Below, piece by piece: positions 63,804 to 64,000 of a DNA stretch of 64,000 nt. Under the pieces are notes generated by a model. That model did not search any database. It saw only the letters and a program-made list of their open reading frames with translations, and was not told the DNA's origin. Every line of letters starts with the position of its first letter. The first letter of the stretch is position 1. This DNA is from Rhodobacter viridis (GTDB lineage: Bacteria > Pseudomonadota > Alphaproteobacteria > Rhodobacterales > Rhodobacteraceae). Position numbers and translations under genes: made by a program. The DNA lies in the NCBI RefSeq assembly GCF_003217355.1, contig NZ_QJTK01000008.1, forward strand, positions 62,001 to 126,000, written 5' to 3'.

Positions 63804-64000
63804 TCAGCCGGTGACGGGGGTGCAGATCTCGACCAGCGTGCCCTCTGGCGCGCGGACGTAAGCGGTGGTCTGGCCCCAGTCCATTTCTTCGACGCCCTGA
63901 ACCAGCGTTGCCCCGGCCGCAAGGGCGCGGGCGAGCGCCGCGGCCACGTCCTCGGTTTCGAAGGCCAGCTCGAACGAGGGCAGGGCGGGCGGCGTCTTTG
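63804..64000 (-). CDS. VOC-family (glyoxalase/dioxygenase-like) protein, 3' part
   Basis: The gene enters from the right edge; only the last 65 codons are here. The sequence FELAFETEDVAAALARALAA, then GVEEMDWGQTTAYVRAPEG and TLVEICTP, is the second half of a vicinal-oxygen-chelate fold, with the metal ligand Glu expected in VEIC. Function cannot be given from this fragment. Confidence 0.8.
   Translation of the reverse strand, partial: KTPPALPSFELAFETEDVAAALARALAAGATLVQGVEEMDWGQTTAYVRAPEGTLVEICTPVTG

Overview
The window is GC-rich and densely coded, with short intergenic gaps and no insertion sequence, prophage or CRISPR array. Its gene content points to a purple non-sulfur alphaproteobacterium of the Rhodobacter group, most likely Rhodobacter capsulatus. 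The evidence is a ccoGHIS cluster, divergent hemE/hemC genes sharing a CrtJ/PpsR-type palindrome, a ureDABC-EFG plus urtABCDE urea block, and a SqrR-type operator. The species name is an inference from this content.

Layout, left to right. 1-3674: the end of ccoG, then ccoH, ccoI and ccoS (assembly and copper supply of cbb3 oxidase), closed by a perfect 32-bp inverted repeat. 3780-8349: a D,D-carboxypeptidase with a SPOR domain, a HAD hydrolase, clpS, an RsmC-like methyltransferase and a small lipoprotein. 8557-15461: a DEAD-box helicase, divergent hemE/hemC, an FAD-linked D-2-hydroxyacid dehydrogenase and an MFS transporter. 15500-19894: a tesA/ybbA/ybbP-like set and a lytic transglycosylase. 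20005-24423: a CopA-type Cu ATPase divergent from a DUF2892 membrane protein, hisB-hisH and two identical tRNA-Gly genes. 24588-31187: a CsbD stress protein, an odd secreted-protein gene that runs antisense into pyc, pyruvate carboxylase and a pseudoprotease-like protein.

31367-42404: glyQ, a small secreted protein, glyS, ppdK, a SleB-type hydrolase, folB, folP and glmM, followed by a small membrane protein on the other strand. 42482-44542: ilvC divergent from two overlapping Lrp/AsnC regulators. 44636-56203: about 11.5 kb devoted to urea, namely ureDABC, an opposite-strand small gene, ureEFG and the five-gene urea ABC transporter urtABCDE. Together these form a urea-scavenging route to ammonia. 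56372-64000: a UbiH-family monooxygenase, three related tiny membrane proteins, a HAD phosphatase, a GntR regulator, a large MshEN-glycosyltransferase, carA and a partial VOC protein.

The most notable signals lie between genes. They are: an ATTC-N8-GAAT operator on a good sigma70 promoter before the DUF2892 gene; a perfect TTAA-N7-TTAAC CtrA box before the c-di-GMP-type glycosyltransferase; -24/-12-like elements in front of both urea operons; a palindrome embedding both -35 boxes of hemE and hemC; a matched pair of GCATAC-type sites around a GntR gene and the tiny membrane-protein genes; and a dispersed family of palindromic 3'-end elements with the core TATTTGG-N2-CAAG. No obviously new multi-gene system was found. 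The triplet of tiny membrane proteins with its GntR-type sites is the most uncharacterised cluster.
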